34,950 bases of DNA, from the NCBI GenBank assembly GCA_964513655.1, contig CAZENQ010000026.1, positions 1 to 34,950 on the forward strand. The letters run 5' to 3'. Of this stretch, positions 16,339 through 24,839 are shown one piece after another (position 1 is the first letter of the stretch; the number at the start of each line of letters is the position of its first letter). A program made the position numbers and the translations under genes. Source of the stretch: G020350405 sp964513655 (GTDB lineage Bacteria; Planctomycetota; Phycisphaerae; Sedimentisphaerales; Anaerobacaceae). Below the pieces are notes generated by a model, which worked only from the letters and a program-made list of their open reading frames with translations, was not told where the DNA came from and did not search any database.

Positions 16339-17640
16339 ATGGCACCGAAAATCCTGCTGGTAAATCCCCCGATTTGTGATTTCGCGGCTTATGATTTCTG
16401 GGTGAAACCGTATGGCCTGCTCAGCGTCGCAGGTTATCTTCGGGCCAAAGCCGAATTTGCCCTCTTCGATTATCTGAACCGCCTGCATCCATTCATGTCA
16501 AACCAGCAAGACCTGCAATCCGACCAGTGGGGCCGGGGCCGATTTTACTGCGAACAAATTCCCACTCCCCCCGCCCTTGTCGAAATTCCACGCTACTTTC
16601 GGCGTTTTGGCCTGCCGCGCAACATGTTCCGGGATTTTCTCGCGCAGCAAATGCCCTTTGATTTTGTCTTCGTCCAGACGATGATGACCTACTGGTATCA
16701 GGGCGTCCGGGAAGTCATAGAGGACGTTCGAAGGGCGCAGCCTGCGGCGAAGATTATATTGGGCGGCAACTACGTCACGCTCTGCGGCAATCACGCACGA
16801 AGATTAGGCGCGGATTTTTTGGTACAAGGTGCCAATCTTGGCCCCCTATGGGAATATATACGTCTCGCGCCGGATTTGAGCCGGCCGGCGTTGTGGCAGG
16901 TCTATGAGAAGTTGAATGTCGGCGTACTGAAGCTAAGTGACGGCTGTCCCTTTAGCTGTACTTACTGCTCGGTACCCAATGTATATCGCAAATTCAAAAC
17001 CCGCCCACTCCAACGGTCACTGGCCGAGCTGCAGTTTTTATCTGAACGCGGAGTTCAGAATATTGCTTTCTATGATGACGCCTTGTTGTTTGACGCTGAT
17101 AAAGTCTTGATTCCGTCCTTAGAAGAAGTCTTAAAGCAGAATATAAAAGTCAATTTTCACAGTCCCAACGCCCTTAACGCACGTTTCATCACCCCTGAAC
17201 TGGCTAAGTTAATGCTTCGAGTGGGCTTTAAGACTTTTTACTTGGGCATCGAGAGCACCTCTTTACAGTGGCAGCTGCGTACCGGCTCGAAGGTCTCTGC
17301 CACCGAACTCGCTCAGGCAGTCGACCTGCTTATCACCGCCGGTGCAAAACCGACAAACATCACGGCATACCAAATCCTCGGCCATCCCTACACCGATGCC
17401 CAGGAGCTCGAAGAATCAATGCGTTTTGTCAACAGCCTGGGCATTCGCGGCATGTTAGCTGACTTTTCGCCCATACCTGGAACGCCCGATGGCGAGTTCT
17501 GCCGCAAATGGGTCGATATGGATGAGCCCCTCTTTCACAACAAGACCGCCTTCCCCATTATCCTCCTTGGCTTCGAGCGGGTAAACGCCTTAAAGGACCT
17601 CCAGCGAAGACTCAACCGCCAAACTGATGCGAGTTTATAG
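16339..17640 (+). CDS. B12-binding-domain radical SAM protein
   Basis: The start is ATG at 16339 (MAPKILLVNPPICDF), where the cobalamin-binding-type Rossmann domain begins. The frame extends 123 nt upstream but would overlap the divergent APC start and adds unrelated residues. A B12-binding-like domain (about residues 1-190, with PYGLLSVAGYLRA and KIILGGNYVTL) is followed by the radical SAM core with SDGCPFSCTYCSVPN (Cys203, Cys207, Cys210), the three ligands of the 4Fe-4S cluster. Later stretches FYDDALLFDAD, KTFYLGIEST and QILGHPYTDAQELEESM match the usual barrel motifs. These enzymes methylate or rearrange unactivated carbons, or build cofactors and lipids. The substrate here is not evident, and the classical DxHxxG B12-binding motif is not obvious, so cobalamin dependence is uncertain. 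Confidence 0.85.
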   Translation: MAPKILLVNPPICDFAAYDFWVKPYGLLSVAGYLRAKAEFALFDYLNRLHPFMSNQQDLQSDQWGRGRFYCEQIPTPPALVEIPRYFRRFGLPRNMFRDFLAQQMPFDFVFVQTMMTYWYQGVREVIEDVRRAQPAAKIILGGNYVTLCGNHARRLGADFLVQGANLGPLWEYIRLAPDLSRPALWQVYEKLNVGVLKLSDGCPFSCTYCSVPNVYRKFKTRPLQRSLAELQFLSERGVQNIAFYDDALLFDADKVLIPSLEEVLKQNIKVNFHSPNALNARFITPELAKLMLRVGFKTFYLGIESTSLQWQLRTGSKVSATELAQAVDLLITAGAKPTNITAYQILGHPYTDAQELEESMRFVNSLGIRGMLADFSPIPGTPDGEFCRKWVDMDEPLFHNKTAFPIILLGFERVNALKDLQRRLNRQTDASL

Positions 17641-17714
17641 TCGCTCGGGCCGGGATTCAACAATGTCCAGATACAGGCTTGCTGCAGGAGCGGGGCTTCT
17701 TCCGCAACCTTGTT

Positions 17715-18509
17715 TTACGCTTTACGCCGCCCCTTTTTATGATAAATCTGATGCAGCATGTGCCCGCCGATTATAATGACAATTAATAATGCCACCATAA
17801 CCAGCGGGGCATACGGGCTGTATGTCGCCAGCTGGTCGTGAAATGCTCGCAGGACCACCGCCCAGCCCAGCATTGCAATGAAAGTTCCGCTCAGCACGAC
17901 CGTCATATTCACCCACAGCCGCATCCCTAACATAAAGCCGATTACGCTGCCCATAAAAGGACCCGTCATCCAGAACGGAAACCACACAAAGACAAAAAGC
18001 CCGACCACACCATATTTTCTAATCACGTCTTTGTATCGTTCGGCCGCCCGGCGGGTCCGTTCAATAATGCCCTTCAGCATGCGAATTTCCACGATATGCC
18101 TCCAGCTGAAGACAAATAATGGATAGAAGGTGAACACCAGGATAGTTTCTATCAGCATATTGACCGGCACAACCACGCTGTGCCCCAGACCGACCGAATA
18201 GCCGAATGACATACTTGTCGCTCGCCCGAACATGATTTGGGTTGCAAATAGGCCTATGAGCATCTGAGCTGTATTCGGTGACAATGCAAAACTCGAACTT
18301 ATCCACGCGATGAATATAAGTCCCAGCCCGACGCCGGCTATGAAAAGACGCCCTTCCGGGCTGCTAAAAAGTGTAACCCTCAAAGCCCTTCCCTCTTCCG
18401 AAAAGATTTTACTCAACCTCTTAGTACCTTCGTGCGCAGTTTCCCCCTGCTTGTCCCCTGCTGGTCCGCGTCCTTGCTGCTTATTGGAATCAGAACTCTC
18501 CATAATCAA
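17715..18509 (-). CDS. Small multi-drug export family membrane protein
   Basis: This is a 264-residue membrane protein. A charged N-terminal tail (1-45, rich in K, E, G and Q) precedes about five or six hydrophobic segments. The core RKYGVVGLFVFVWFPFWMTGPFMGSVIGFMLGMR with LSGTFIAMLGWAVVL matches the Sm_multidrug_ex family (PF06695 from memory), whose transport role is inferred rather than proven. The start is probably TTG at 18509, since GAGG stands 7 nt upstream. The ATG two codons later (18503) would be about 13 nt from that site. The gene converges with the radical SAM gene and is divergent from the purF-like gene. Confidence 0.75.
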   Translation of the reverse strand: MIMESSDSNKQQGRGPAGDKQGETAHEGTKRLSKIFSEEGRALRVTLFSSPEGRLFIAGVGLGLIFIAWISSSFALSPNTAQMLIGLFATQIMFGRATSMSFGYSVGLGHSVVVPVNMLIETILVFTFYPLFVFSWRHIVEIRMLKGIIERTRRAAERYKDVIRKYGVVGLFVFVWFPFWMTGPFMGSVIGFMLGMRLWVNMTVVLSGTFIAMLGWAVVLRAFHDQLATYSPYAPLVMVALLIVIIIGGHMLHQIYHKKGRRKA

Positions 18510-18929
18510 TATAACGCCTCATTTGATAATCCTAGCAGCTTTAGTATATCATGATCAAAAAACAAACAAAGTGCTCAGAGAAATAAAATGTCCTTCGTTG
18601 GCGTCTTGGCGCTGCCTGCAATCTCGCTCAGATTTCGTGACCTTGCCTACAGAAAACGACCCGATTTAGACCAAAGCCACCAAACTGCACACCTGCGCCA
18701 AATGCAGCAGCATCTTAGCAAACCAGTCTCGGCTGCGTCAACAGAAAGAAGGCAAAGTTAAACCACACCGGTGCTGAAGTCTCGCGACAAGAGCTTTTGT
18801 GCTATTCAAGGCTGTAAAAAAAAAAACGTGACTGCTGACACCTTTATGCTATTATCAACTTTACATTCGTCCAAAATCGTGTAAAATGACGCTTCAATCA
18901 AACTATAACTTATTACAAAGGAGGTGAAA
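18510..18929. other. Intergenic stretch between divergent genes
   Basis: No gene is supported here. The stretch includes a TATACT box and ATCATGAT palindrome near 18542-18554 that could serve the export-protein gene on the minus strand, a 12-nt A-run near 18817, and the promoter of the purF-like gene at 18860-18887. Confidence 0.5.
18860..18887 (+). promoter_or_regulatory. Sigma-70-like promoter of the purF-like gene
   Basis: TTTACA (18860-18865) and TAAAAT (18882-18887) are separated by 16 bp. The start codon is 43 bp downstream, after an ideal AAAGGAGGTG ribosome site. Confidence 0.6.
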
Positions 18930-20435
18930 ATGAGTGGTATTTTTGGAGTTGTCGCAAAAGGGAATTGTGCAGAAACTCTATTCTACGGAACAGACTATCA
19001 TTCACATCTCGGGACGGAATACGGCGGCCTCGCGGTCCTTGGCGAGGATTTCACCCGCCAGATACATGACCTCAGCCAGAGCCAGTTTAAGTCAAAATTC
19101 TTCGAAGATTACACACATATGAAAGGCAACAAGGGCATTGGCGTCATCAGTGCCCTCGAGGAGCAGCCTATATACCTGAATTCGAAATTTGGACCATTCT
19201 GCGTCGTTACCAATGGAATAATTGAGAACACCGAAGAGTTAGTAGCAAAACTCTTAAAGCAGGGAATATCATTCAGCGAGGTGAGCAATGGAGCGGTCAA
19301 TTCCACCGAGTTGATAGCAAAGCTAATCAGTCAGGGAAACGACCTCGTGGACGGCATAGAGAAAATGTTCGACGCAATCGCCGGCTCCTGCTCGGTCTTG
19401 CTGCTCAACCATGCCGGAGTATATGCGGCAAGAGACAGATTTGGATACACACCGCTGGTCATTGGTAAAAGAGAAGATGCTTGGGCCGTGACCAGCGAAA
19501 CCAGCGCCTTTCCGAACAACGACTTTAAGATAACAAAATACGTTGAGCCGGGCGAGATAATCCTGATAAACGAAGATGGCATAGCCCGGAGAAGACCCGG
19601 CGGGGATGTGAACCAGATATGCGCATTTTTGTGGATATACACCGGCTTTCCCGCGTCAAGCTACGAGGGAATAAATGTAGAGACCGTCAGGGAGAGGTGC
19701 GGCCGGTGCCTCGCGAAACACGACAAGGATATCAGCGTCGATGTCGTCTCAGGTGTACCCGACTCAGGCATCGCCCACGGATTGGGATACGCGATGGAGT
19801 CAGGCAAGCCCTTCAGACGCCCCCTTGTCAAATACACCCCCGGCTACGGCCGAAGCTACACCCCACCTTCGCAGGAAACGCGCGACCTCGTCGCAAAGAT
19901 GAAACTTATCCCAATCAAAGACGTAATCAAGGGTAACAGCATTGTCACCTGCGAGGATTCTATCGTCAGGGGCACCCAGCTTAGGAACTTCACTATAAAA
20001 AAGCTCTGGGATTGCGGCGCCGAACAGGTACACATACGCCCGGCCTGTCCCCCGCTGATGTTCCCGTGCAGGTTCAATCTCTCCACTCGTTCAACCCAAG
20101 AGCTCGCCGCCCGAAGGGCCATCCGCGCCATCGAAGGTCGCGACATCGAAGACGTCTCAGAATACATAGACTCAAACACCGAGAAATACAAAAAGATGGT
20201 CAAGTGGATTGCAGACGACTTGCTCGTCACCACGCTCAGATATCAGACCGTCGACGACATGGTCGGAGCCATCGGCCTGCCCAAAGAAAAGCTCTGCCTG
20301 TATTGCTGGACCGGCCAGTGTCCTAAATCAGCGCTGGGTACGGCCGAACTTCCTGAAAGGCAAGCTATCGAGATTAAGCAAATCGCTCCACCAAAGAAAT
20401 CAAAGGCCCCTGCCGTCGAGCCGGCAAATCCATAA
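18930..20435 (+). CDS. Amidophosphoribosyltransferase (PurF) homologue with a degenerate glutaminase domain
   Basis: The start is ATG at 18930, preceded by AAAGGAGGTG; a GTG six bases earlier lies inside the ribosome site. The 501 residues match PurF in length and layout. The PRTase half is intact: VDVVSGVPDSGIAHG, KPFRRPLVKYTPGYGRSYT, the PRPP loop CEDSIVRGTQLRN near residue 345, and RPACPPLMFPC plus LCLYCWTGQC, which resemble the iron-sulphur cysteines of Bacillus-type PurF. The Ntn-hydrolase half begins MSGIFGVV, with Ser where PurF needs catalytic Cys. The RYST glutamine loop is replaced by IGVISALEEQP, though NG in VTNGII remains. It may therefore use free ammonia or a partner glutaminase. 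A recognised COG0034 subgroup with Ser exists in my memory. It stands alone, away from other pur genes. Confidence 0.88.
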   Translation: MSGIFGVVAKGNCAETLFYGTDYHSHLGTEYGGLAVLGEDFTRQIHDLSQSQFKSKFFEDYTHMKGNKGIGVISALEEQPIYLNSKFGPFCVVTNGIIENTEELVAKLLKQGISFSEVSNGAVNSTELIAKLISQGNDLVDGIEKMFDAIAGSCSVLLLNHAGVYAARDRFGYTPLVIGKREDAWAVTSETSAFPNNDFKITKYVEPGEIILINEDGIARRRPGGDVNQICAFLWIYTGFPASSYEGINVETVRERCGRCLAKHDKDISVDVVSGVPDSGIAHGLGYAMESGKPFRRPLVKYTPGYGRSYTPPSQETRDLVAKMKLIPIKDVIKGNSIVTCEDSIVRGTQLRNFTIKKLWDCGAEQVHIRPACPPLMFPCRFNLSTRSTQELAARRAIRAIEGRDIEDVSEYIDSNTEKYKKMVKWIADDLLVTTLRYQTVDDMVGAIGLPKEKLCLYCWTGQCPKSALGTAELPERQAIEIKQIAPPKKSKAPAVEPANP

Positions 20436-20558
20436 TCGAGCTAACTGCGCCGCAGCCGCTACGTGGCCTTTGAATACATAAACCGGCCAAAAAACGCTAC
20501 AGCCAGAACCTCATCTGAAGTCAGAACCGCCTGAAAAATCCAAGCCCCGTTTGTTGTA

Positions 20559-22076
20559 TCACGTTATAAAAAGGCTCTTGCTTGAAAATTCAGGCTCACT
20601 CGTAAGGTTCACCCCTAATTTCCGCAGCCCCGCCTCATCGCCCGGCGTAGGTATATGCGTTAAATGAACCTCACAGCCACTGAGTTTCTTTAACTCCTCT
20701 ACGGCCATTTGTGCCGCAGGATTAGATATGGCGCTTATGCTCAGCGCGATTAACGTTTCTTCCAAATCCAGACTCGCCATTTTGCCGTTTAACACTTCAC
20801 TCTTCAGGTGAGTTACCGAGTCCATTATGTTCTTCGGCAGCAGGTGCATCTTTTCGGGCAGCCCCGCTAAGTGCTTCGTCGAGTTTATAATAAGGCTTGA
20901 TGACGCATGCATAAGCGGCGAGTTGTCCCCTGTAATAATCGTACCGTCTTCTAATTCAATAGCCGCGCCGCAAAAAATACCCTCATTCCCCTTCCCGAGT
21001 TCTTTCGCCCGCAGCGCCGCCTCTCTCGCAGGCGCAACTACCCTCCTGTCTTCCGCCTTCGCGCCTATATTCTCCATAATCAGTTCCGCCCTGTTCAGCG
21101 TATCTTTATCGACAAACCCCATCGCGTACTCGCACGCACACCTGAAATATCTTCTGATAACCTCCTGATGAGAGGCTTGCTGGACAACCTCATCGTCCAC
21201 GATGCCGAAACCCGCCCGATTGACCCCCATGTCCGTGGGAGATTTGTACAACGATTTCTCCCCCGTTATCTTCTCGATGATTCTTTTGACCAATGGAAAC
21301 GCCTCAACATCCCGGTTATAATTCACCGCCTTCTCGTTATATGCCTCTAAGTGATAATGGTCGATAAGGTTGAAATCTTTAAGGTCAACCGTTGCAGCTT
21401 CATATGCGACATTTACATTGTGATTAAGCGGCAGGTTCCATATCGGGAACGTTTCGAACTTCGCATACCCCGCCTTTACACCCTTTTTATATTCGTGATA
21501 TAACTGGCAAAGGCACGTTGCCAGCTTCCCGCTCCCCGGCCCCGGACCCGTAACAACAACAATCGGCATCCTCGTCTTTATCGCTTTATTTGCTCCGTAT
21601 CCTTCGTCGCTCACAATAACATCGACGTCCGTTGGATAGCCCTTCGTAAGACCGTGCGTGTAAACCCCAATCCCCCTGCGCTCCAGCTTGTTCTTAAACG
21701 CCTTGGCGGAGGCCTGCTCTTCGTACCGCGTAATAACTACCCCTGTAACCTCGATGCCCCATTCGTTAAAGTCATCAATAGTCTTAAGAGCGTCGGAATC
21801 ATAGGTAATGCCAAAATCCGCTCTTAACTTTTTTCTTTCAATATCACCTGCATAAATACAAAGAATAACATCCGTCTTGTCTTTAAGTTTTTGCAGAAGA
21901 CGCATCTTGACATTCGGGTCAAATCCCGGCAGTACCCTCGCGGCGTGATAGTCAAATAACAGCTTGCCTCCGAACTCCAGATACAGCTTGTCATTAAAAT
22001 GGTCTACTCTTTCCAGAATCGCCGCCGTCTGTTCTTCAAGGTATTGCTCGTTGTCAAAACCGATTTTTCTTGGCAT
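20559..22076 (-). CDS. DUF1846 family protein
   Basis: This 505-residue protein matches DUF1846 over its full length. It starts MPRKIGFDNEQYLEEQ and has LYLEFGGKLLFDYHAARVLPGF and DVILCIYAGDIERKK. A P-loop-like VTGPGPGSGKLATCLCQLYHE follows, then FPIWNLPLNHNVNVAYEAAT, SPTDMGVNRAGFGIVDD and MHASSSLIINSTKHLAGL. Its biochemical role is not established; structures are known from Gram-positive cocci. The phosphate-binding-like loop suggests a nucleotide or phosphorylated ligand. I chose ATG at 22076 because family members begin with the IGFDNEKY motif. The frame extends 28 codons further without family similarity. It converges with the purF-like gene, 123 bp between stops, with no clear terminator there. 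Confidence 0.9.
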   Translation of the reverse strand: MPRKIGFDNEQYLEEQTAAILERVDHFNDKLYLEFGGKLLFDYHAARVLPGFDPNVKMRLLQKLKDKTDVILCIYAGDIERKKLRADFGITYDSDALKTIDDFNEWGIEVTGVVITRYEEQASAKAFKNKLERRGIGVYTHGLTKGYPTDVDVIVSDEGYGANKAIKTRMPIVVVTGPGPGSGKLATCLCQLYHEYKKGVKAGYAKFETFPIWNLPLNHNVNVAYEAATVDLKDFNLIDHYHLEAYNEKAVNYNRDVEAFPLVKRIIEKITGEKSLYKSPTDMGVNRAGFGIVDDEVVQQASHQEVIRRYFRCACEYAMGFVDKDTLNRAELIMENIGAKAEDRRVVAPAREAALRAKELGKGNEGIFCGAAIELEDGTIITGDNSPLMHASSSLIINSTKHLAGLPEKMHLLPKNIMDSVTHLKSEVLNGKMASLDLEETLIALSISAISNPAAQMAVEELKKLSGCEVHLTHIPTPGDEAGLRKLGVNLTSEPEFSSKSLFIT

Positions 22077-22191
22077 TACCGTCAGTATTCCTCGACACTT
22101 TCTTCGTTCAGTCTGCTCTTGCCCCGCAATATACCGCTCCCATATTACACCGTCAAACAATTACTCCTGAAATCACAAAAGCTCTCCTCAT

Positions 22192-22220
22192 TTGATTTTG
22201 GCACTCCAAATTGCTATACT
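22192..22220 (+). promoter_or_regulatory. Sigma-70-like promoter of the four-helix-bundle / miaB pair
   Basis: TTGATT (22192-22197) and TATACT (22215-22220) have 17-bp spacing. The next ATG is 40 bp downstream with GGGAG seven nt before it. Confidence 0.65.
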
Positions 22221-22260
22221 CAACTGTTAGTTTCGGATTATGACTTACGGGAGTTAAGCT

Positions 22261-22665
22261 ATGGCGACTTATGATTCCTTTGAGGATTTACCAGTCTGGC
22301 AACAAGCCAAAAAGTTAGCCTGCCAGGTGTACGATGCAACCCTTAAGGATAAGCTCAGTAAGGATTATGCACTAAAAAATCAAATCCAGCGATCTGCAAT
22401 TTCCGTCTCCAGTAACATTGCGGAAGGTTTTGAAAGAGGCTCCAAACAGGAATTCATCCAGTTCTTGTATATAGCCAAGGGTTCGTGTGGCGAATTGCGC
22501 TCGCATCTGGTTATTGCTAAAGATATTTGCTATATAAACAATCATCAGTTCGAAAAACTCTCCTGTTCTGCCGCTGAGGTGTCAAGACAAATAGCAGGTT
22601 TTATCGAATACTTGAAGAAAACCACGCTTAAAGGCCAAAAGTTCAAAAACCAAAGGGGAACTTGA
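22261..22665 (+). CDS. Four-helix-bundle protein (S23 / rRNA intervening-sequence family)
   Basis: The 134-residue all-helical protein opens SFEDLPVWQQAKKLACQVY and carries the family core QIQRSAISVSSNIAEGFERG, followed by FIQFLYIAKGSCGELRSHL. This is the S23/TIGR02436 four-helix-bundle family, first found as ORFs inside 23S rRNA intervening sequences but now known free-standing in many bacteria, often near repeats. The function is unknown; pentamer formation is reported for the fold. The start is ATG at 22261, with GGGAG 7 nt upstream. Its stop overlaps by 4 bp the earliest possible start of miaB (TTGA), so the two may be co-transcribed. A second member lies at 30576-30959 on the other strand. 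Confidence 0.9.
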   Translation: MATYDSFEDLPVWQQAKKLACQVYDATLKDKLSKDYALKNQIQRSAISVSSNIAEGFERGSKQEFIQFLYIAKGSCGELRSHLVIAKDICYINNHQFEKLSCSAAEVSRQIAGFIEYLKKTTLKGQKFKNQRGT

Positions 22666-22730
22666 AACGCCCGGTCAAAATTTGTATTTCGCAATCCGAT
22701 CGGTGTAATTTGAAATCTGAGATTTGTAAT

Positions 22731-24161
22731 TTGAAATTCTTCGTTAAGACGTTCGGGTGTCAAATGAACAAGTTAGACAGTGCCTTGGTCACTGCTTCAC
22801 TTGAGAAGGCTGGCTTTGGTTTGACTGATACCGTCAAAGATGCTGATGCCGTCCTGCTCAACACATGCTCGGTTCGAGAGCATGCCGAACAGCGCGTCCT
22901 CTCGCACCTCGGCCATCTAAAACACATCAAAAAACAAAGGCCCGACCTTGTCGTCGCCGTAATCGGCTGCATGGCCCAGCGGTTAGGCGCAGAACTGCTC
23001 GAAGATAACACCGTCGACATAGTCTGCGGTCCCGCCCAAATTCCGCAAATCCCGCAGCTCATCAGTTCCGCTCTCAATGAAAAACCCAAGCTCCTGAGTA
23101 TAAAAGACAAAATCCGCCAAAAGCCCGATGACAGAGAAAATCTCGCCCTCGATGAGTTTGAATCGGTCTTCGACCGCGCTGATAAAAACCTCCCCGGCCA
23201 GACCTTCGTCCGCATAATGCGCGGCTGCGACAACTTCTGTTCGTACTGCGTCGTCCCCTACGTCCGCGGCCCGGAGGTCTCCCGCCCCCCTGCTGCGATA
23301 ATCGAACAGATTAAAAGACTCGCCGACGACGGCGTAAAACAGGTCACACTCTTGGGCCAGAAAGTAAACGCGTATAAATACACCGCCGGCGACAAAACCT
23401 GCTGCCTCGCCGATTTGCTTCATATGCTCAGTGAGCTCGACGGCGTCGAATGGATAAGGTTCGTAACCAATTACCCATCCGAGGATTTTTACGACCAAAT
23501 CCTAAAAGCAATGGCCGATCTGCCGAAGGTCTGCAGCTACCTCCACATGCCCGCTCAGAGCGGCTCTGACAAAATCCTCCGCGCAATGAACCGCCGCTAC
23601 ACCGTCTCCCGGTATCTCGAAATGCTTGATAGAGCGAGAAGCATCGTCCCCGGTATCGCAGTCTCTGGTGATTTTATCGTGGGCTACCCCGGCGAGACCG
23701 AAGAATATTTCCAGGCAACCGTAGAACTTCTCAAGAAGGCCAAATACAAAAACGCCTTCATCTTCAAATACTCGCCCCGCCCCGGCACCAAAGCCGACAA
23801 AAAACTCGCCGACAGCGTCCCGCACCAAACCAAGAGAAAACGCAACACAGAGCTTCTCGCCGTCCAGGAAAAGATAAGCGCCGACCTCGCCCGAACCTTC
23901 CTCGGCCAAACCGTAAAGGTCCTCATCGAAGGCCTGAGCAAAAAGCCCCACTTGGACTCCCCCGAAGGCCCAAATAACCCGCAGTTGGTTGGCCGAACGG
24001 CAACCGACTGGATTGTCGTCTTCAACGGCCCTCCGTCCCTCGCCGGCCGATTCATGAACGTCAAAATCACTAAAACCGCCCCGCTTACCCTCTTCGCCCA
24101 GCTTACCGCAAAAAAAAAACACTGTAAGTCCCTAATCTTAGAGGACTTATATAATTTGTAA
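22731..24161 (+). CDS. miaB: tRNA-2-methylthio-N6-dimethylallyladenosine synthase
   Basis: MiaB adds a methylthio group to isopentenyl-adenosine 37 of tRNAs reading UNN codons. The N-terminal MTTase domain shows KTFGCQMNKLDS, LLNTCSVREHAEQRV and AVIGCMAQRLG, giving its three cluster cysteines. The radical SAM core has RGCDNFCSYCVVPYVRGPE (CxxxCxxC), then TLLGQKVNAY, LHMPAQSGSDKILRAMNRRY and DFIVGYPGETEE. A TRAM-like domain is at the C-terminus. I place the start at TTG 22731 (MKFFVKTFGCQMN), which matches the family N-terminus. The frame also opens at TTG 22662, 4 bp overlapping the previous gene with AAAGGGG close by. However, the extra 23 residues come from a simple-sequence motif (TTTGAAATCTGAGATTTG) and look non-native. 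Confidence 0.93.
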   Translation: MKFFVKTFGCQMNKLDSALVTASLEKAGFGLTDTVKDADAVLLNTCSVREHAEQRVLSHLGHLKHIKKQRPDLVVAVIGCMAQRLGAELLEDNTVDIVCGPAQIPQIPQLISSALNEKPKLLSIKDKIRQKPDDRENLALDEFESVFDRADKNLPGQTFVRIMRGCDNFCSYCVVPYVRGPEVSRPPAAIIEQIKRLADDGVKQVTLLGQKVNAYKYTAGDKTCCLADLLHMLSELDGVEWIRFVTNYPSEDFYDQILKAMADLPKVCSYLHMPAQSGSDKILRAMNRRYTVSRYLEMLDRARSIVPGIAVSGDFIVGYPGETEEYFQATVELLKKAKYKNAFIFKYSPRPGTKADKKLADSVPHQTKRKRNTELLAVQEKISADLARTFLGQTVKVLIEGLSKKPHLDSPEGPNNPQLVGRTATDWIVVFNGPPSLAGRFMNVKITKTAPLTLFAQLTAKKKHCKSLILEDLYNL

Positions 24162-24193
24162 CACCTTTTTGTAAAAAGATCTCAAAAAACCCC

Positions 24194-24222
24194 TTGACAC
24201 CACGTCCGATAAGTGCTAACCT
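24194..24222 (+). promoter_or_regulatory. Promoter-like pair before the PEP-CTERM genes
   Basis: A perfect TTGACA (24194-24199) is 17 bp from TAACCT (24217-24222), a weak -10. The first PEP-CTERM start is 57 bp downstream. Confidence 0.45.
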
Positions 24223-24279
24223 GAAATAAACTCCAAAAAGCGGATGCGTACACTACGCGTTTTGGAGGAGGATGAGAAA

Positions 24280-24819
24280 ATGAGAGCAGTGGGATTGATT
24301 TTAGTTTTTGCTTTGGCGTTGCCGGCCAACGCGGTTGTTACCATGTACATCGACGATTCGCCCGCACCCCCGACCCTCAACCTGGACATCGGCGAGACTA
24401 TCCAGATTTATTCCAGCGACAGCAGCGCCTGGACGGGTCTCATTTTCGTCATGGTCCCGAGCATCGGATCCTTGACGAACGGGCGCATAGCTGAAACAAC
24501 ACCGGGCCAGCCCGGTTATGCGGGTGACGGGGGTAGCATCTACCCCATTGATTACTCCGGGTATCCCTATTATCTTGGTATCGGTTATACTATGGAAGCT
24601 GGCGGGCTGACGCAGCTTCCCGTAGCGGGTGTGCAGTTCCTTATGGAGTTTGCTGCCTCAACGGGCGATGTAGGCGAGACCGGCACGATTAACCTTTATC
24701 TAAACGAGAACTATACGACGCCCGGTGACGCCTTCGACTACACCATCGTCCCTGAGCCGGCCACAGTCGCATTGCTCGCCCTCGGCGGACTCGCACTCCT
24801 GAAAAAACGCAAAACATAA
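24280..24819 (+). CDS. PEP-CTERM sorting-domain protein, paralogue 1
   Basis: The start is ATG at 24280, directly after GGAGGAGGATGAGAAA; twelve upstream in-frame codons read through the ribosome site. The 179-residue product has a signal peptide (MRAVGLILVFALALPANA). Its mature domain begins VVTMYIDDSPAPPTLNLDIG, is probably beta-rich, and ends with the sorting signal VPEPATVALLALGGLALLKKRKT: the PEP motif, a membrane span and a basic tail. Such tails are recognised by exosortases, which cleave and anchor or release the protein at the envelope, usually in exopolysaccharide-producing Gram-negatives. The mature domain is not one I can name. It shares most of its sequence with the next gene, a recent tandem duplicate. 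No exosortase is in the window. Confidence 0.87.
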   Translation: MRAVGLILVFALALPANAVVTMYIDDSPAPPTLNLDIGETIQIYSSDSSAWTGLIFVMVPSIGSLTNGRIAETTPGQPGYAGDGGSIYPIDYSGYPYYLGIGYTMEAGGLTQLPVAGVQFLMEFAASTGDVGETGTINLYLNENYTTPGDAFDYTIVPEPATVALLALGGLALLKKRKT

Positions 24820-24839
24820 ACTTATAATAGACAAAACAA

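Noticed and set aside
23502..24122. Minus-strand open frame of 206 codons opposite miaB
   Set aside because: Repetitive G/F/V/E composition mirrors GC-rich miaB codons; no motif.
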